This document shows, one piece after another, positions 44,301-51,082 of a stretch of DNA of 64,000 nucleotides; positions within the stretch are counted from its first letter, which is position 1; every line of letters starts with the position of its first letter. This stretch comes from Agrococcus jejuensis (GTDB lineage Bacteria > Actinomycetota > Actinomycetes > Actinomycetales > Microbacteriaceae), in NCBI RefSeq assembly GCF_007679035.1, contig NZ_VEFR01000003.1, positions 186,001 to 250,000 of the forward strand, written 5' to 3'. Below the pieces are notes generated by a model. That model saw nothing but the letters and a program-made list of their open reading frames with translations, was not told the DNA's origin and ran no database searches. The translations under genes and the position numbers were made by a program.

Positions 44301-45259
44301 TCGGCGACCCCGTGCCCGTGACGGTGCCCGGCAGCGGGGCGCCGTTCGCGGAGGCCGACCTGTCGGGCGTCCGAGCGGACGCCGTGCGGGTGGTCATGAC
44401 CGCGCAGCCGAGCACGCACATGGTGGTGTCGGAGGTCGAGGTCCGCGGCCTGCTGGTCGCTCCCGCCTCGACCGCGTCGCTCGTCGAGCTGCGCGTCGAC
44501 GGCGAGCCGATCGACGGCTTCGACCCCGAGACGTTCGCGTACGAGGTCGCCTCGGCAGGGTCCGCGTATCCGCGGGTCGACGCATTCGCCCTCGACGGCG
44601 CCGCGACGGTCGCGGTGACGCAGGCGAGCGACGAGCTCGGCGGTGCCGCGGAGGTCGTCGTGACGTCGGCGGATGGCACGCAGACGCAGACGACGACCGT
44701 CGCCTTCGACCGCAGCGCGGTCGTGACGGGCGTCGCGCTAGTCGGCGAGGCCGTCGCTGGCACGACCGTGGCGGTGGCGGCGTCGACGGACCCCGCCGAC
44801 GCCGTCGTGGTCGTGCGATGGCTGCTCGACGGGGTGCCGCTCGCGGCACCCGACGGCGACGCGGCCGCTGCCGACGCGGGCACGGTGGCGATCCCGGCCG
44901 ATGCGGTCGGCGCACGGCTGACCGCGGAGGTCGTGGCCTCGGCGGAGGGCTTCGGCGACAGCGCGGTGCGCGTGCTCGACGCTGGCGTCGTCGCTGCTGC
45001 GCCGGTCGAGCCGGAGCCGGAGGAGCCGAACCCCGGCCCTGGCCAGCCGGGGCAGCCGGGTCAGCCGGGGCAGCCCGGTCAGCCGGGTCAGCCGGGTCAG
45101 CCTGGCTCCGGCGGCGCGGGGGCCGGTGCCGGGTCGCTGCCGCAGACCGGTGGCGATGGCGAGGCGCTGACGGTGCTCCTCGTCGCAGCCGGGATGCTGG
45201 CGCTGCTGGGCCTCGGCCTCGGCGTCCGCTCGCGCGCACGGATGCACGCTCGACGCTGA
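41339..45259 (+). CDS. secreted, LPQTG-anchored GH30-type endo-glycanase (probable beta-1,6-galactanase)
   Basis: This is a 1306-residue cell-surface enzyme. The signal peptide ends near residue 34. The catalytic GH30 domain (about 36-460) has acid/base E239 in FNEPCNGYWG and nucleophile E354 in WMSEVGG. It is followed by a beta-rich segment, a ricin-like trefoil (about 585-735, ending in NQRW), two Ig-like (Big_4-type) repeats, a discoidin-like carbohydrate-binding domain (about 900-1040), a cadherin-like repeat, and another Ig-like unit. A GQP spacer (1231-1259) precedes LPQTG (1267-1271), a membrane helix and a basic tail, marking sortase attachment. The GH30 type and the adjoining Leloir genes point to galactan, but xylan or glucan cannot be excluded. 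AAGGAG precedes the ATG. Confidence 0.9.
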   Translation: MHASRRRGLAAALAIATAVSGGVLVTAPAPPASAATEVTITPNPAYALSEFQGWGTSLVWFANATGDYPPELRQELFDRLFGEEGLDLNVARYNIGGGNASDVPDYLRPGAAVEGWWAENLDPTLGATSTYEDRADFLAEWDPADPASYDMDADATQRWWVDAIAAEQGDEMVWEAFSNSPPYFMTNSGFSTGSLTSTDESVIPDPAVAEAFATYLATVVAEMESEHGIDFQTLAPFNEPCNGYWGTSLPPGQQFPALGGRTQEGAQICPGPGPGQQQAILAEVEQALVDAGLDTDISSNDETNPGRFNTAWNAYSTEARDDVDQINVHTYGTNGREVTRDIARAEGLPLWMSEVGGNWVSGDGFDPLTIEGGLGIAQHITNDLRILQPDAYVLWQEVEDLYNMERVEQLNWGSVFVDFDCAEPGTEGYSVRRLADAGWSQGDPLPEEARCQVVTNSKFDTLRNFTHYIQPGSTIIATDDAQTTSAITPEGDGVAIVHVNSGDARLVTLDLSQFADLAPGATVTPVVTTEADSIDAPSSNALVEGTPVAIDPTSMTATLEVPADSVTTFVVDGVSGVADDALAFDDGDAVSLAGVQSGLPLSAQAPATSGNALSLQGLPTTAEAAQAQAFTFHEAPAAEGRPNDLRFAIEAGDGRFLAAGASGTQLVASTAADAIAQPSTTWVATTRDGRTFSFLNVATGRVLDVNGQGTTPGTAVGVWTTSDASNQRWTPRTLTALGAADVVVQTPVGVAPTLPSTVEPLYAWGAGAPVAVTWSTDGADWSQPGTVTVQGSATDLYGQPLAVEATVEVGAFTRTDPVSITVVEGTTAAALAEAVPATVPARVGASASTFDVPVTWDLSDVDDASLAAPGAVRVPGTADASGTPLAATLTVLVTAGAPANLLTLDGVVASATFTEPGYSADATRNGDLVDKGWSNWRSGTKNPSDTLSYVLAEPATLVDGRVLFFRDGSSWASSVQFEARVDGAWTPVGDPVPVTVPGSGAPFAEADLSGVRADAVRVVMTAQPSTHMVVSEVEVRGLLVAPASTASLVELRVDGEPIDGFDPETFAYEVASAGSAYPRVDAFALDGAATVAVTQASDELGGAAEVVVTSADGTQTQTTTVAFDRSAVVTGVALVGEAVAGTTVAVAASTDPADAVVVVRWLLDGVPLAAPDGDAAAADAGTVAIPADAVGARLTAEVVASAEGFGDSAVRVLDAGVVAAAPVEPEPEEPNPGPGQPGQPGQPGQPGQPGQPGQPGSGGAGAGAGSLPQTGGDGEALTVLLVAAGMLALLGLGLGVRSRARMHARR
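45020..45115 (+). repeat. GC-rich tandem repeats coding the GQP wall-spanning spacer
   Basis: Seven copies of a nine-base unit encode GQP (forms GGCCAGCCG, GGGCAGCCG, GGTCAGCCG and the like). The copies differ only at third positions, which suggests recent slippage or recombination in a structural spacer. Confidence 0.8.
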
Positions 45260-45271
45260 CGCGTCGCCGCA

Positions 45272-45312
45272 GCACGACGGGCCCGGATCCAGGGGATCCG
45301 GGCCCGTCGTGC
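45272..45312 (+). terminator. perfect 19-base-pair hairpin after the GH30 gene
   Basis: The arms 45272-45290 and 45294-45312 are perfect reverse complements with a three-base loop. It starts 12 bases after the stop. There is no T-run. It also faces the end of galE on the other strand. Confidence 0.8.
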
Positions 45313-45453
45313 GTCTCGAAGGCTGCTGCCGTCACGGCACGCGTGTCCTCTCGCGGGACGTCGTCATGCCGAGGGACGCCGGGCGCTCGTCGGATGCCCG
45401 CGAGGGTGCGCGTCAGGACGCGCCGAGCGCGCGGCTCGGTGCTGGGTCGCCCG

Positions 45454-46434
45454 TCAGGCGCTCGCGGCCTGCGAGGCCGACCATGCCGACGCGACCATCT
45501 CGTCGATCGTGTGCCGCATCCGCCAGTCGAGGTCGCGCGCGGCCAGGGTGCCGTCGGCGACGATCGCCGCCGGGTCGCCCGAGCGGCGGGGTGCGATGAC
45601 AGGGTCGAAGGCGACGCCGGTCGCTGCGGCGATCGCGCGCATGAGCTCGCGATTCGACGCGCCGTGCCCGGAGCCGAGGTTGTAGACGGGCTCGAGCGGC
45701 TCGTCGCGCTCGAGACGAGCGGCGGCGGCGACGTGCGCGAGCGCGACGTCGGCGACGTGCACGTAGTCGCGCACGTTGGTGCCGTCGGGCGTCGGGTAGT
45801 CGTCGCCGTTGATCTGCGGCGTGCGGCCGTCGGCGAGCATCGCGAGCACCTTCGGCACGAGGTTGTGCGGGCTCGTGTCGCGGATGCGGTCGCTGCTCGA
45901 GCCGATGACGTTGAAGTAGCGCAGTGCGACGCCCGCGAACGGCCTGGCGTCGAGCGCGGCCGCGGCGCGCTCGTCGTCGAGCAGCCACTCGCCGACGAGC
46001 TTGGACTCGCCGTACGGCGACTCGGGCGCCGTGGGCGTGGTCTCGGTGACGCGGTCGAGGTCGGGGGAGCCGTACACGCCCGCGCTCGACGAGAACACGA
46101 TGCGGTGGACGGCCGCCGCGCGCATGGCGTCGAGCAGCTCGACGGTGCCCGTCACGTTCTGCCGGTAGGTGTGCAGGGGGCGCCGCACCGACTCGCCCGC
46201 GTACTTGTAGCCCGCGAGGTGCACGACGCCGACGACGTCGCCGGCGAGCGCGCGCTCGAGCGTGGCGCGCTCGAGCAGCGATCCCTCGACGAGCTCGGCG
46301 CCGTGCGGCACGAAGGCACGGTGGCCGCTCGAGAGGTCGTCGAGCACGACGACGTCGCGGCCCGCTGCGAGCAGCGCCTCGGCGACGTGCGCGCCGATGT
46401 AGCCCGCGCCGCCCGTCACGAGCCACCGCGTCAT
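45454..46434 (-). CDS. galE: UDP-glucose 4-epimerase
   Basis: This 326-residue NAD-dependent enzyme interconverts UDP-galactose and UDP-glucose in the Leloir pathway. The N-terminal Rossmann motif is TGGAGYIGAHVAEALL. The catalytic Ser/Tyr/Lys set is in FSSSAGVYG and SPYGESKLVGEW. RYFNVIGSSSD and GTNVRDYVHVADVA are family marks. It is last in galT-galK-galE, with the start overlapping the galK stop (ATGA). Confidence 0.95.
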   Translation of the reverse strand: MTRWLVTGGAGYIGAHVAEALLAAGRDVVVLDDLSSGHRAFVPHGAELVEGSLLERATLERALAGDVVGVVHLAGYKYAGESVRRPLHTYRQNVTGTVELLDAMRAAAVHRIVFSSSAGVYGSPDLDRVTETTPTAPESPYGESKLVGEWLLDDERAAAALDARPFAGVALRYFNVIGSSSDRIRDTSPHNLVPKVLAMLADGRTPQINGDDYPTPDGTNVRDYVHVADVALAHVAAAARLERDEPLEPVYNLGSGHGASNRELMRAIAAATGVAFDPVIAPRRSGDPAAIVADGTLAARDLDWRMRHTIDEMVASAWSASQAASA

Positions 46435-47576
46435 CGGTCTGCCCGCCCGGCTCCCGCGCTGGCGCGCACCGTGAAGGTCGTGGGTGTCGGATGCCCGGCG
46501 CCAGTGACGCGCGCTGTCACGGCGGCGGCGATCTCGTCGGCGCGATCGACGTCGACGAGCGCGATGCACGCGCCGCCGAAGCCGCCGCCCGTGATGCGAG
46601 CACCGAGCGCGCCGGCGGCGACGGCGGCGTCGGCAGCGGCGTCGACGGCGGGCACGGATGCCTCGAAGTCGTCGCGCATCGAGGCGTGCGCGGCCGTGAG
46701 GATGGGGCCGAGGTCGCGGGGGCGCCCGTCGCGCACGGCGGCGGCGGCCTCGCGGCAGCGGAGCGTGTCGGTGACGACGTGCCGCGCGCGGCGCGCGAGC
46801 GCCTCGGGCAGGGGAGCGAGGGCATCCTCGAGCCCCGCGGCCGGCACGTCGGCGAGCAGCGCGACGCCGAGCAGGGCGGCGGCCTCCTCGCACTCGCGCC
46901 TGCGCACGCCGTAGCCGCCGCTCGTGTGGTCGTGGCGCACGGTCGAGTCGATCACGAGCACGGCGAGGCCCGCGGCATCGAGTCCGAGCGGCACCGTCTC
47001 GACCGTGTCGGCGCCGAAGTCGAGCAGCAGCGCGGCGTCGGCATGCGACAGGAGCGCAGCCGACTGGTCGAGCGTGCCCGTGGGGGCGCCGGCCACGACG
47101 TTCTCGGCGCGCTGGCAGATCGCCACCATCGCCTCGCGCGTCGTCGGCAGCCCCCAGAGCTCGGCAGCGGCGACGCACACGGCCGCCTCGAGCGCGGCCG
47201 ACGACGACACCCCGACGCCGACGGGCACGTCGGAGTCGATCCACAGGTCGAGGCCGCGCACGCGGTCGGCTGCCGTCTCGGCGTCGAGCAGCGCCCAGAG
47301 CACGCCGAGCGGGTAGGCGCTCCACCCCGCCGCATCGGCGAGGTCGGCGATGCGCATCTCGACGATGCCGTCGGCGAAGGCCGTGCCGACGCGCACGACG
47401 TCGTCGTCGCGCAGGGCCGCGGCGACCGCCGTGCGTCGATCGATCGCGATGGGCAGGCTCGCGCCCCCGTTGTAGTCGGTGTGCTCGCCGACGAGGTTGA
47501 CGCGCCCGGGCGCCGACCACGTGCCCTCGGGTGCGGCGCCGAAGGCGCGCTCGAAGTCGGTCGCCACGTCACGCAT
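46431..47576 (-). CDS. galK: galactokinase
   Basis: The product phosphorylates alpha-D-galactose at C1 (381 residues, GHMP kinase superfamily). The galactokinase signature GRVNLVGEHTDYNGG is near the N-terminus, the ATP loop is PVGVGVSSSAALE, the catalytic Asp lies in AGAPTGTLDQSAAL, and motif 3 is RITGGGFGGACIAL. It overlaps galT by 8 bases upstream and galE by 4 downstream. The three form one polycistronic unit. Confidence 0.95.
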   Translation of the reverse strand: MRDVATDFERAFGAAPEGTWSAPGRVNLVGEHTDYNGGASLPIAIDRRTAVAAALRDDDVVRVGTAFADGIVEMRIADLADAAGWSAYPLGVLWALLDAETAADRVRGLDLWIDSDVPVGVGVSSSAALEAAVCVAAAELWGLPTTREAMVAICQRAENVVAGAPTGTLDQSAALLSHADAALLLDFGADTVETVPLGLDAAGLAVLVIDSTVRHDHTSGGYGVRRRECEEAAALLGVALLADVPAAGLEDALAPLPEALARRARHVVTDTLRCREAAAAVRDGRPRDLGPILTAAHASMRDDFEASVPAVDAAADAAVAAGALGARITGGGFGGACIALVDVDRADEIAAAVTARVTGAGHPTPTTFTVRASAGAGRADR

Positions 47577-48699
47577 GGGTGCGCTCCCGTCCCGCACCCT
47601 CGTGCGCCGAGGTCTCGGCGAGGGCGTCGACGCGTGCGAGGGCGCCGCGCAGCAGCTCGGCACCGACCTCGGGGGTCGTGTCGCCGACCCACGCGCCCAT
47701 CGCGGCCTCCGAGCCGGCGAGGAACTTCAGCCGGTCGGCCGATCGCCTCGGCGACGTGATCTGCCAGGTGAGGCGCACGAGGTCGCGGTCGGCGCCGACG
47801 GGGGCCTGGTGCCATGCGGCGATGTAGGGCGTCGGCGTCGGGTAGAGCGCGTCGACGGCGCCCAGGAGGCGCAGCGACAGCCCCGCGAGGTCGTCGCGCT
47901 CGGCCTCGTCGAGCGCGGCGAGATCGGGCACGTGCCTGCGCGGCTGCACGTGCAGCTCGAGCGGCCAGCGGGCGGCGAACGGCACGTACGCGACCCAGTG
48001 GGACGTCTCGGCGACGAGCCGTGCCCCGCCGAGCTCCGACGCGAGCACGTCGCCCTGCAGGTCGCCGTCGTGCTCGCGGATCGCGCGTACGAGCTGCTGC
48101 GTGCGCGGCGTGACGTACGGATACGCGTAGATCTGACCGTGCGGGTGGTGCAGCGTGACGCCGATCTCGACGCCGCGGTTCTCGAAGACGAACACCTGCT
48201 CGACGCCGGGCATCGCGCTCAGGGCCGCCGTGCGATGCGCCCAGGCGTCGACGATCGTGCGAGCCCGCATGCGCGTCTGGGTCGCGAACGAGCCCGTGTG
48301 CTCCGGGCTGAAGCACACGACCTCGCAGCGGCCGATCGACGGCTGCCGACGCTCGAGCCCGTCCTCGTCGTGCACGGTGCCGCCCAGCGCGGGGCCGAAG
48401 GCCGGCGACCGGTTCTCGAAGACGGCGACCTCGTAGTCGTCGGGGATCTCGCTGGGGTTCGTCGGGCTCTGCGGCGCCAGCGGATCGAGGTCGGCGGGCG
48501 GCAGGTGCACGCGTCCCTGTCGGGCTGCGGCGAACGTCACCCATTCGCCCGTGAGGGGGTCGCGACGCAGGTCCGGCGTGGCGGGGCGTGCGTCGAGCTC
48601 GCGTCGATCGGGGCTCGGGGAGCGCTGGGGGCTGCCGTCGGCATCGAAGTAGAGCAGCTCGCGGCCGTCGGCCAGCGTGGTCGCCGTCACTCGTGTCAT
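47569..48699 (-). CDS. galT: galactose-1-phosphate uridylyltransferase
   Basis: The product moves UMP from UDP-glucose to galactose-1-phosphate (376 residues, HIT superfamily). The active-site HPHGQ lies in VTLHHPHGQIYAYPY. PLTGEWVTFAAARQGR and FENRSPAF are family marks. GGGGAGAGAG lies before the ATG at 48699. It is the first gene of the galTKE transcript and is divergent from the DeoR-type regulator, which probably controls it. Confidence 0.95.
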   Translation of the reverse strand: MTRVTATTLADGRELLYFDADGSPQRSPSPDRRELDARPATPDLRRDPLTGEWVTFAAARQGRVHLPPADLDPLAPQSPTNPSEIPDDYEVAVFENRSPAFGPALGGTVHDEDGLERRQPSIGRCEVVCFSPEHTGSFATQTRMRARTIVDAWAHRTAALSAMPGVEQVFVFENRGVEIGVTLHHPHGQIYAYPYVTPRTQQLVRAIREHDGDLQGDVLASELGGARLVAETSHWVAYVPFAARWPLELHVQPRRHVPDLAALDEAERDDLAGLSLRLLGAVDALYPTPTPYIAAWHQAPVGADRDLVRLTWQITSPRRSADRLKFLAGSEAAMGAWVGDTTPEVGAELLRGALARVDALAETSAHEGAGRERTHA

Positions 48700-48755
48700 C
48701 GGTCTCTCTCCCCACCAGCAGCGCGCGCGGGGTGCGCCACGATGCGATGGACCGA

Positions 48756-48806
48756 TACTATGACATTCTGTTCGCTTTTGTGTGACTTTGTGGGCGAATC
48801 TGTTCG
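48756..48806. promoter_or_regulatory. galT/deoR divergent control region with direct repeats
   Basis: TCTGTTCG occurs at 48767-48774 and 48799-48806, 32 bases apart, close to three helical turns. TTTTGTG (48776-48782) and CTTTGTG (48786-48792) lie between them. Direct repeats of this kind are typical DeoR-family sites. TACTAT (48756-48761) is a possible -10. The patch is AT-rich compared with its surroundings. Confidence 0.55.
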
Positions 48807-48817
48807 AAGGAGCGCGC

Positions 48818-49630
48818 ATGGTGCATGTCCCACTCGCCACCGACCGCCGGGCACGGATCCTCGAGCTGCTGCGCTCGCAGCGCGCCGTGCGCATCTCCGA
48901 GCTGGCCGAGGGGTTCGGCGTGTCGCCCATGACCGTGCGGCGCGACATCGAGGGCCTCGAGGCCGAAGGCGTCGTCGAGCGCGTGCACGGCGGTGCGCGC
49001 CTGCCGCTGCTCCACGAGGAGGCCGAGCCCGAGCCGCAGCGCAAGGCGCTGCTGCAGCCGGGCGAGAAGCGCGCGATCGCCCGAGCCGTCGCGGACCTGG
49101 TCGTGCCCGGCACCGCGGTGGGCATCGGCTCCGGCACCACGACGCTCGAGCTCGCGCGCGTGCTCGCCGACCGCGACGACCTCGACGGCCTCACGGTCGT
49201 CACGAACGCGCCCGCCGTCGCCGACGTGCTCGCCGGCGTCGCGGGCGTGACGGTCATCCTCATCGGCGGCGTGCGCACGATCTCGGGCGCGCTCGTCGGG
49301 CCCATCGCGACGAGCGGCATCCGCCAGCTCAACCTGCACACGCTCGTCATCGGCTGCCACGGCATCGACCCCGAGCGCGGCGCCACGGCGCCGAACCTGC
49401 TCGAGGCCGAGACGAACCGCGCGTTCATGGCGCAGGCGGCCACGACCGTCGTCGTCGCCGACGCCACGAAGTGGGGGGTCGCCGGGCTCGCGACCTTCGC
49501 AGCCTTCGACGAGATCGACGTGCTCGTCACCGACGAGGCGCTCGCCGAGGGCCACGTCGCCGCGCTCGCCGAGGACGTCGAGCGCCTGCTGCTCGTCGAT
49601 CCCGGCTCGGGCGCGGTGCGTCGCGCCTGA
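48818..49630 (+). CDS. DeoR family transcriptional regulator (likely galactose/tagatose sugar-phosphate sensor)
   Basis: The 270-residue repressor has the N-terminal DeoR helix-turn-helix RRARILELLRSQRAVRISELAEGFGVSPMTVRRDIEGLEAEG and the DeoRC sugar-phosphate domain (GIGSGTTTLELARVL, then LIGGVRTISGALVGPIA, and VVVADATKWG). AAGGAG is 5 bases before the ATG at 48818, so the upstream ATG at 48782 is not used. By position it should control galTKE and perhaps the rest of the galactoside locus. Its effector is probably a phosphorylated sugar. Confidence 0.93.
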   Translation: MVHVPLATDRRARILELLRSQRAVRISELAEGFGVSPMTVRRDIEGLEAEGVVERVHGGARLPLLHEEAEPEPQRKALLQPGEKRAIARAVADLVVPGTAVGIGSGTTTLELARVLADRDDLDGLTVVTNAPAVADVLAGVAGVTVILIGGVRTISGALVGPIATSGIRQLNLHTLVIGCHGIDPERGATAPNLLEAETNRAFMAQAATTVVVADATKWGVAGLATFAAFDEIDVLVTDEALAEGHVAALAEDVERLLLVDPGSGAVRRA

Positions 49631-49646
49631 CGGCGGCGTCGCGGCG

Positions 49647-50051
49647 TCAGCCCAGCAGCGCCTCGGCGCCCTCGGCGCTGGAGTCGCGCAGGAAGGTACG
49701 GCAGCGCTCGGCCTCGGCCGCGTCGCCGAGCGCCTCCGAGGCGGTCGCGAGCGCTGCGAGCGAGCGCAGGAATCCCCGGTTCGGCTCGTGCGACCACGGC
49801 ACGGGGCCCTGGCCGCGCCAGCCGCCCCGCCGCAGCGCGTCGAGCGAGCGGTGGTACGCCGTGCGGGCGAACGCGTAGCCCTCGATCGTCTCGCCCGAGG
49901 CGAGCGCCTCCTCGGCGAGCATCGCCCACGCGAGCACCGAGTCGGGATGCGCGGCGGCGACGTCGCGCTCGTGCGAGCCCGCGCCGAGCGCGTGCGCGCC
50001 GGAGTCGACGGGGAGGAGCGTCTCGGGCGGGCCGTCGAGCAGGTTCTGCAT
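49647..50051 (-). CDS. DUF3151 family protein
   Basis: The 134-residue protein begins MQNLLDGPPETLLPVDS, then PDSVLAWAMLAEEALASGETIEGYAFARTAYHRSLDALRRGGWRGQGPVPW. This pattern is typical of actinobacterial DUF3151 (function unknown, helical, TPR-like spacing). It is preceded by a -10 box whose TAG is also the LysR stop codon. Confidence 0.9.
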   Translation of the reverse strand: MQNLLDGPPETLLPVDSGAHALGAGSHERDVAAAHPDSVLAWAMLAEEALASGETIEGYAFARTAYHRSLDALRRGGWRGQGPVPWSHEPNRGFLRSLAALATASEALGDAAEAERCRTFLRDSSAEGAEALLG

Positions 50052-50057
50052 GCCTCG

Positions 50058-50063
50058 ACCCTA
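50058..50063 (-). promoter_or_regulatory. -10 hexamer of the DUF3151 gene overlapping the LysR stop
   Basis: TAGGGT on the minus strand ends 6 bases before the ATG at 50051. Its TAG triplet is the stop codon of the LysR gene. Confidence 0.5.
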
Positions 50064-50957
50064 CGGGCGCGCGGGCGTCGGCAACGCCGCGAATGCCTCG
50101 GCGAGCGCCCGACGCACGCGAGCGACGGCGGCGTCGCCCCGCGACGAGACGCGCGTCGCCGCGAACACCTCGCGCACGGGCGACCCGGGCAGGTCGAGCA
50201 GCCGCATGCCCTCGGTACCGCCGACGAGCGCGAGATCGGGCAGCATCGCGACGGCGTGCCCCGCGGCGACGAGGTGCGCATGGGCCACGAGATCGGTCGC
50301 CTCGAAGCGCACGTCGGGCTCGAAGCCGGCGGCGCGGCACTGCTGCACCGACCACGCGCGCACCGCGGCGCCCTCCGGCTCGAGCGCCCACGCGTGTCCC
50401 GCGAGCTCGGCGATCGACGTCGCGGGGTCGTCGTCGGGCACGGCGATGCGGATGGGGTCGTGACCGAGCAGCGTGCGCTCGACGCCCTCGCGCAGCGGGC
50501 GCGAGTGGCCCGGGTACTGCTCGGCGACGACGAGGTCGAAGCCGCGCGCCGCGAGCTCGTCGAGCGCGACCTCGGGCGGCAGCTCGGCCATCGTCACGCG
50601 CACGGGTCGGGCGTCGGCCGCGAGCAGCGTGAGCGCAGGCGGCACGAGGTGCTCGGCAGCCGTGGGCATGACGGCGAGTCGCACGACGGGCGTCGCGGTC
50701 GCCGAGGCGAGGGCGACGCGCGCCTCCTCGTCGAGCGCGAGCGCTCGCGCGGCATGCGCCGCCAGCGCGTGCCCGGCGTCGGTGAGCCGCAGGCGCCGGC
50801 CGTCGGCCTCGGTCAGCGCGACCCCCGCCTCCCGCTCGAGCAGCGCCAGCTGCTGCGACACCGTCGACGGGCTGTACGAGAGGGCGGCGGCGACCGCGGC
50901 GATCGTGCCGCGCTGCGAGAGCTCCAGCAGCAGGCGCAGGCGTCGCAGCTCGAGCAC
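50061..50957 (-). CDS. LysR family transcriptional regulator
   Basis: The 298-residue protein has the N-terminal winged helix LELRRLRLLLELSQRGTIAAVAAALSYSPSTVSQQLALLEREAGVAL and a C-terminal ligand domain starting VVRLAVMPTAAEHLVPPAL. GTG at 50957 is preferred to ATG at 50969 because GGGAGG lies four bases before it and relatives start at this LELRRL position. It is divergent from putA and is the obvious candidate to regulate it in response to proline, but this is inference. Confidence 0.88.
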   Translation of the reverse strand: MLELRRLRLLLELSQRGTIAAVAAALSYSPSTVSQQLALLEREAGVALTEADGRRLRLTDAGHALAAHAARALALDEEARVALASATATPVVRLAVMPTAAEHLVPPALTLLAADARPVRVTMAELPPEVALDELAARGFDLVVAEQYPGHSRPLREGVERTLLGHDPIRIAVPDDDPATSIAELAGHAWALEPEGAAVRAWSVQQCRAAGFEPDVRFEATDLVAHAHLVAAGHAVAMLPDLALVGGTEGMRLLDLPGSPVREVFAATRVSSRGDAAVARVRRALAEAFAALPTPARP

Positions 50958-50967
50958 GTCGCCTCCC

Positions 50968-51030
50968 ATCGTTCGATGCCGCCGAATGGTCATCATCGTA
51001 GACGTGCGCTGTTCCCGAACGGTCTTCGGG
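50968..51030. promoter_or_regulatory. lysR/putA divergent control region with palindromes
   Basis: ATCGTTCGAT (50968-50977) is a near-palindrome and CCCGAA-CGGTC-TTCGGG (51014-51030) is a perfect six-base inverted repeat with a five-base spacer, the scale of a LysR half-site pair. TACGAT on the minus strand (50995-51000) is a candidate -10 for the lysR gene. Confidence 0.45.
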
Positions 51031-51082
51031 TGCACGCTCGCATCGAGGGCAGCGTGCGCCGCCCGGGAAGCGACGATGCGCC

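Noticed and set aside
45020..45115. Short regularly spaced repeats that might suggest a CRISPR array
   Set aside because: The nine-base units have no spacers and encode an in-frame GQP protein repeat in the GH30 enzyme.
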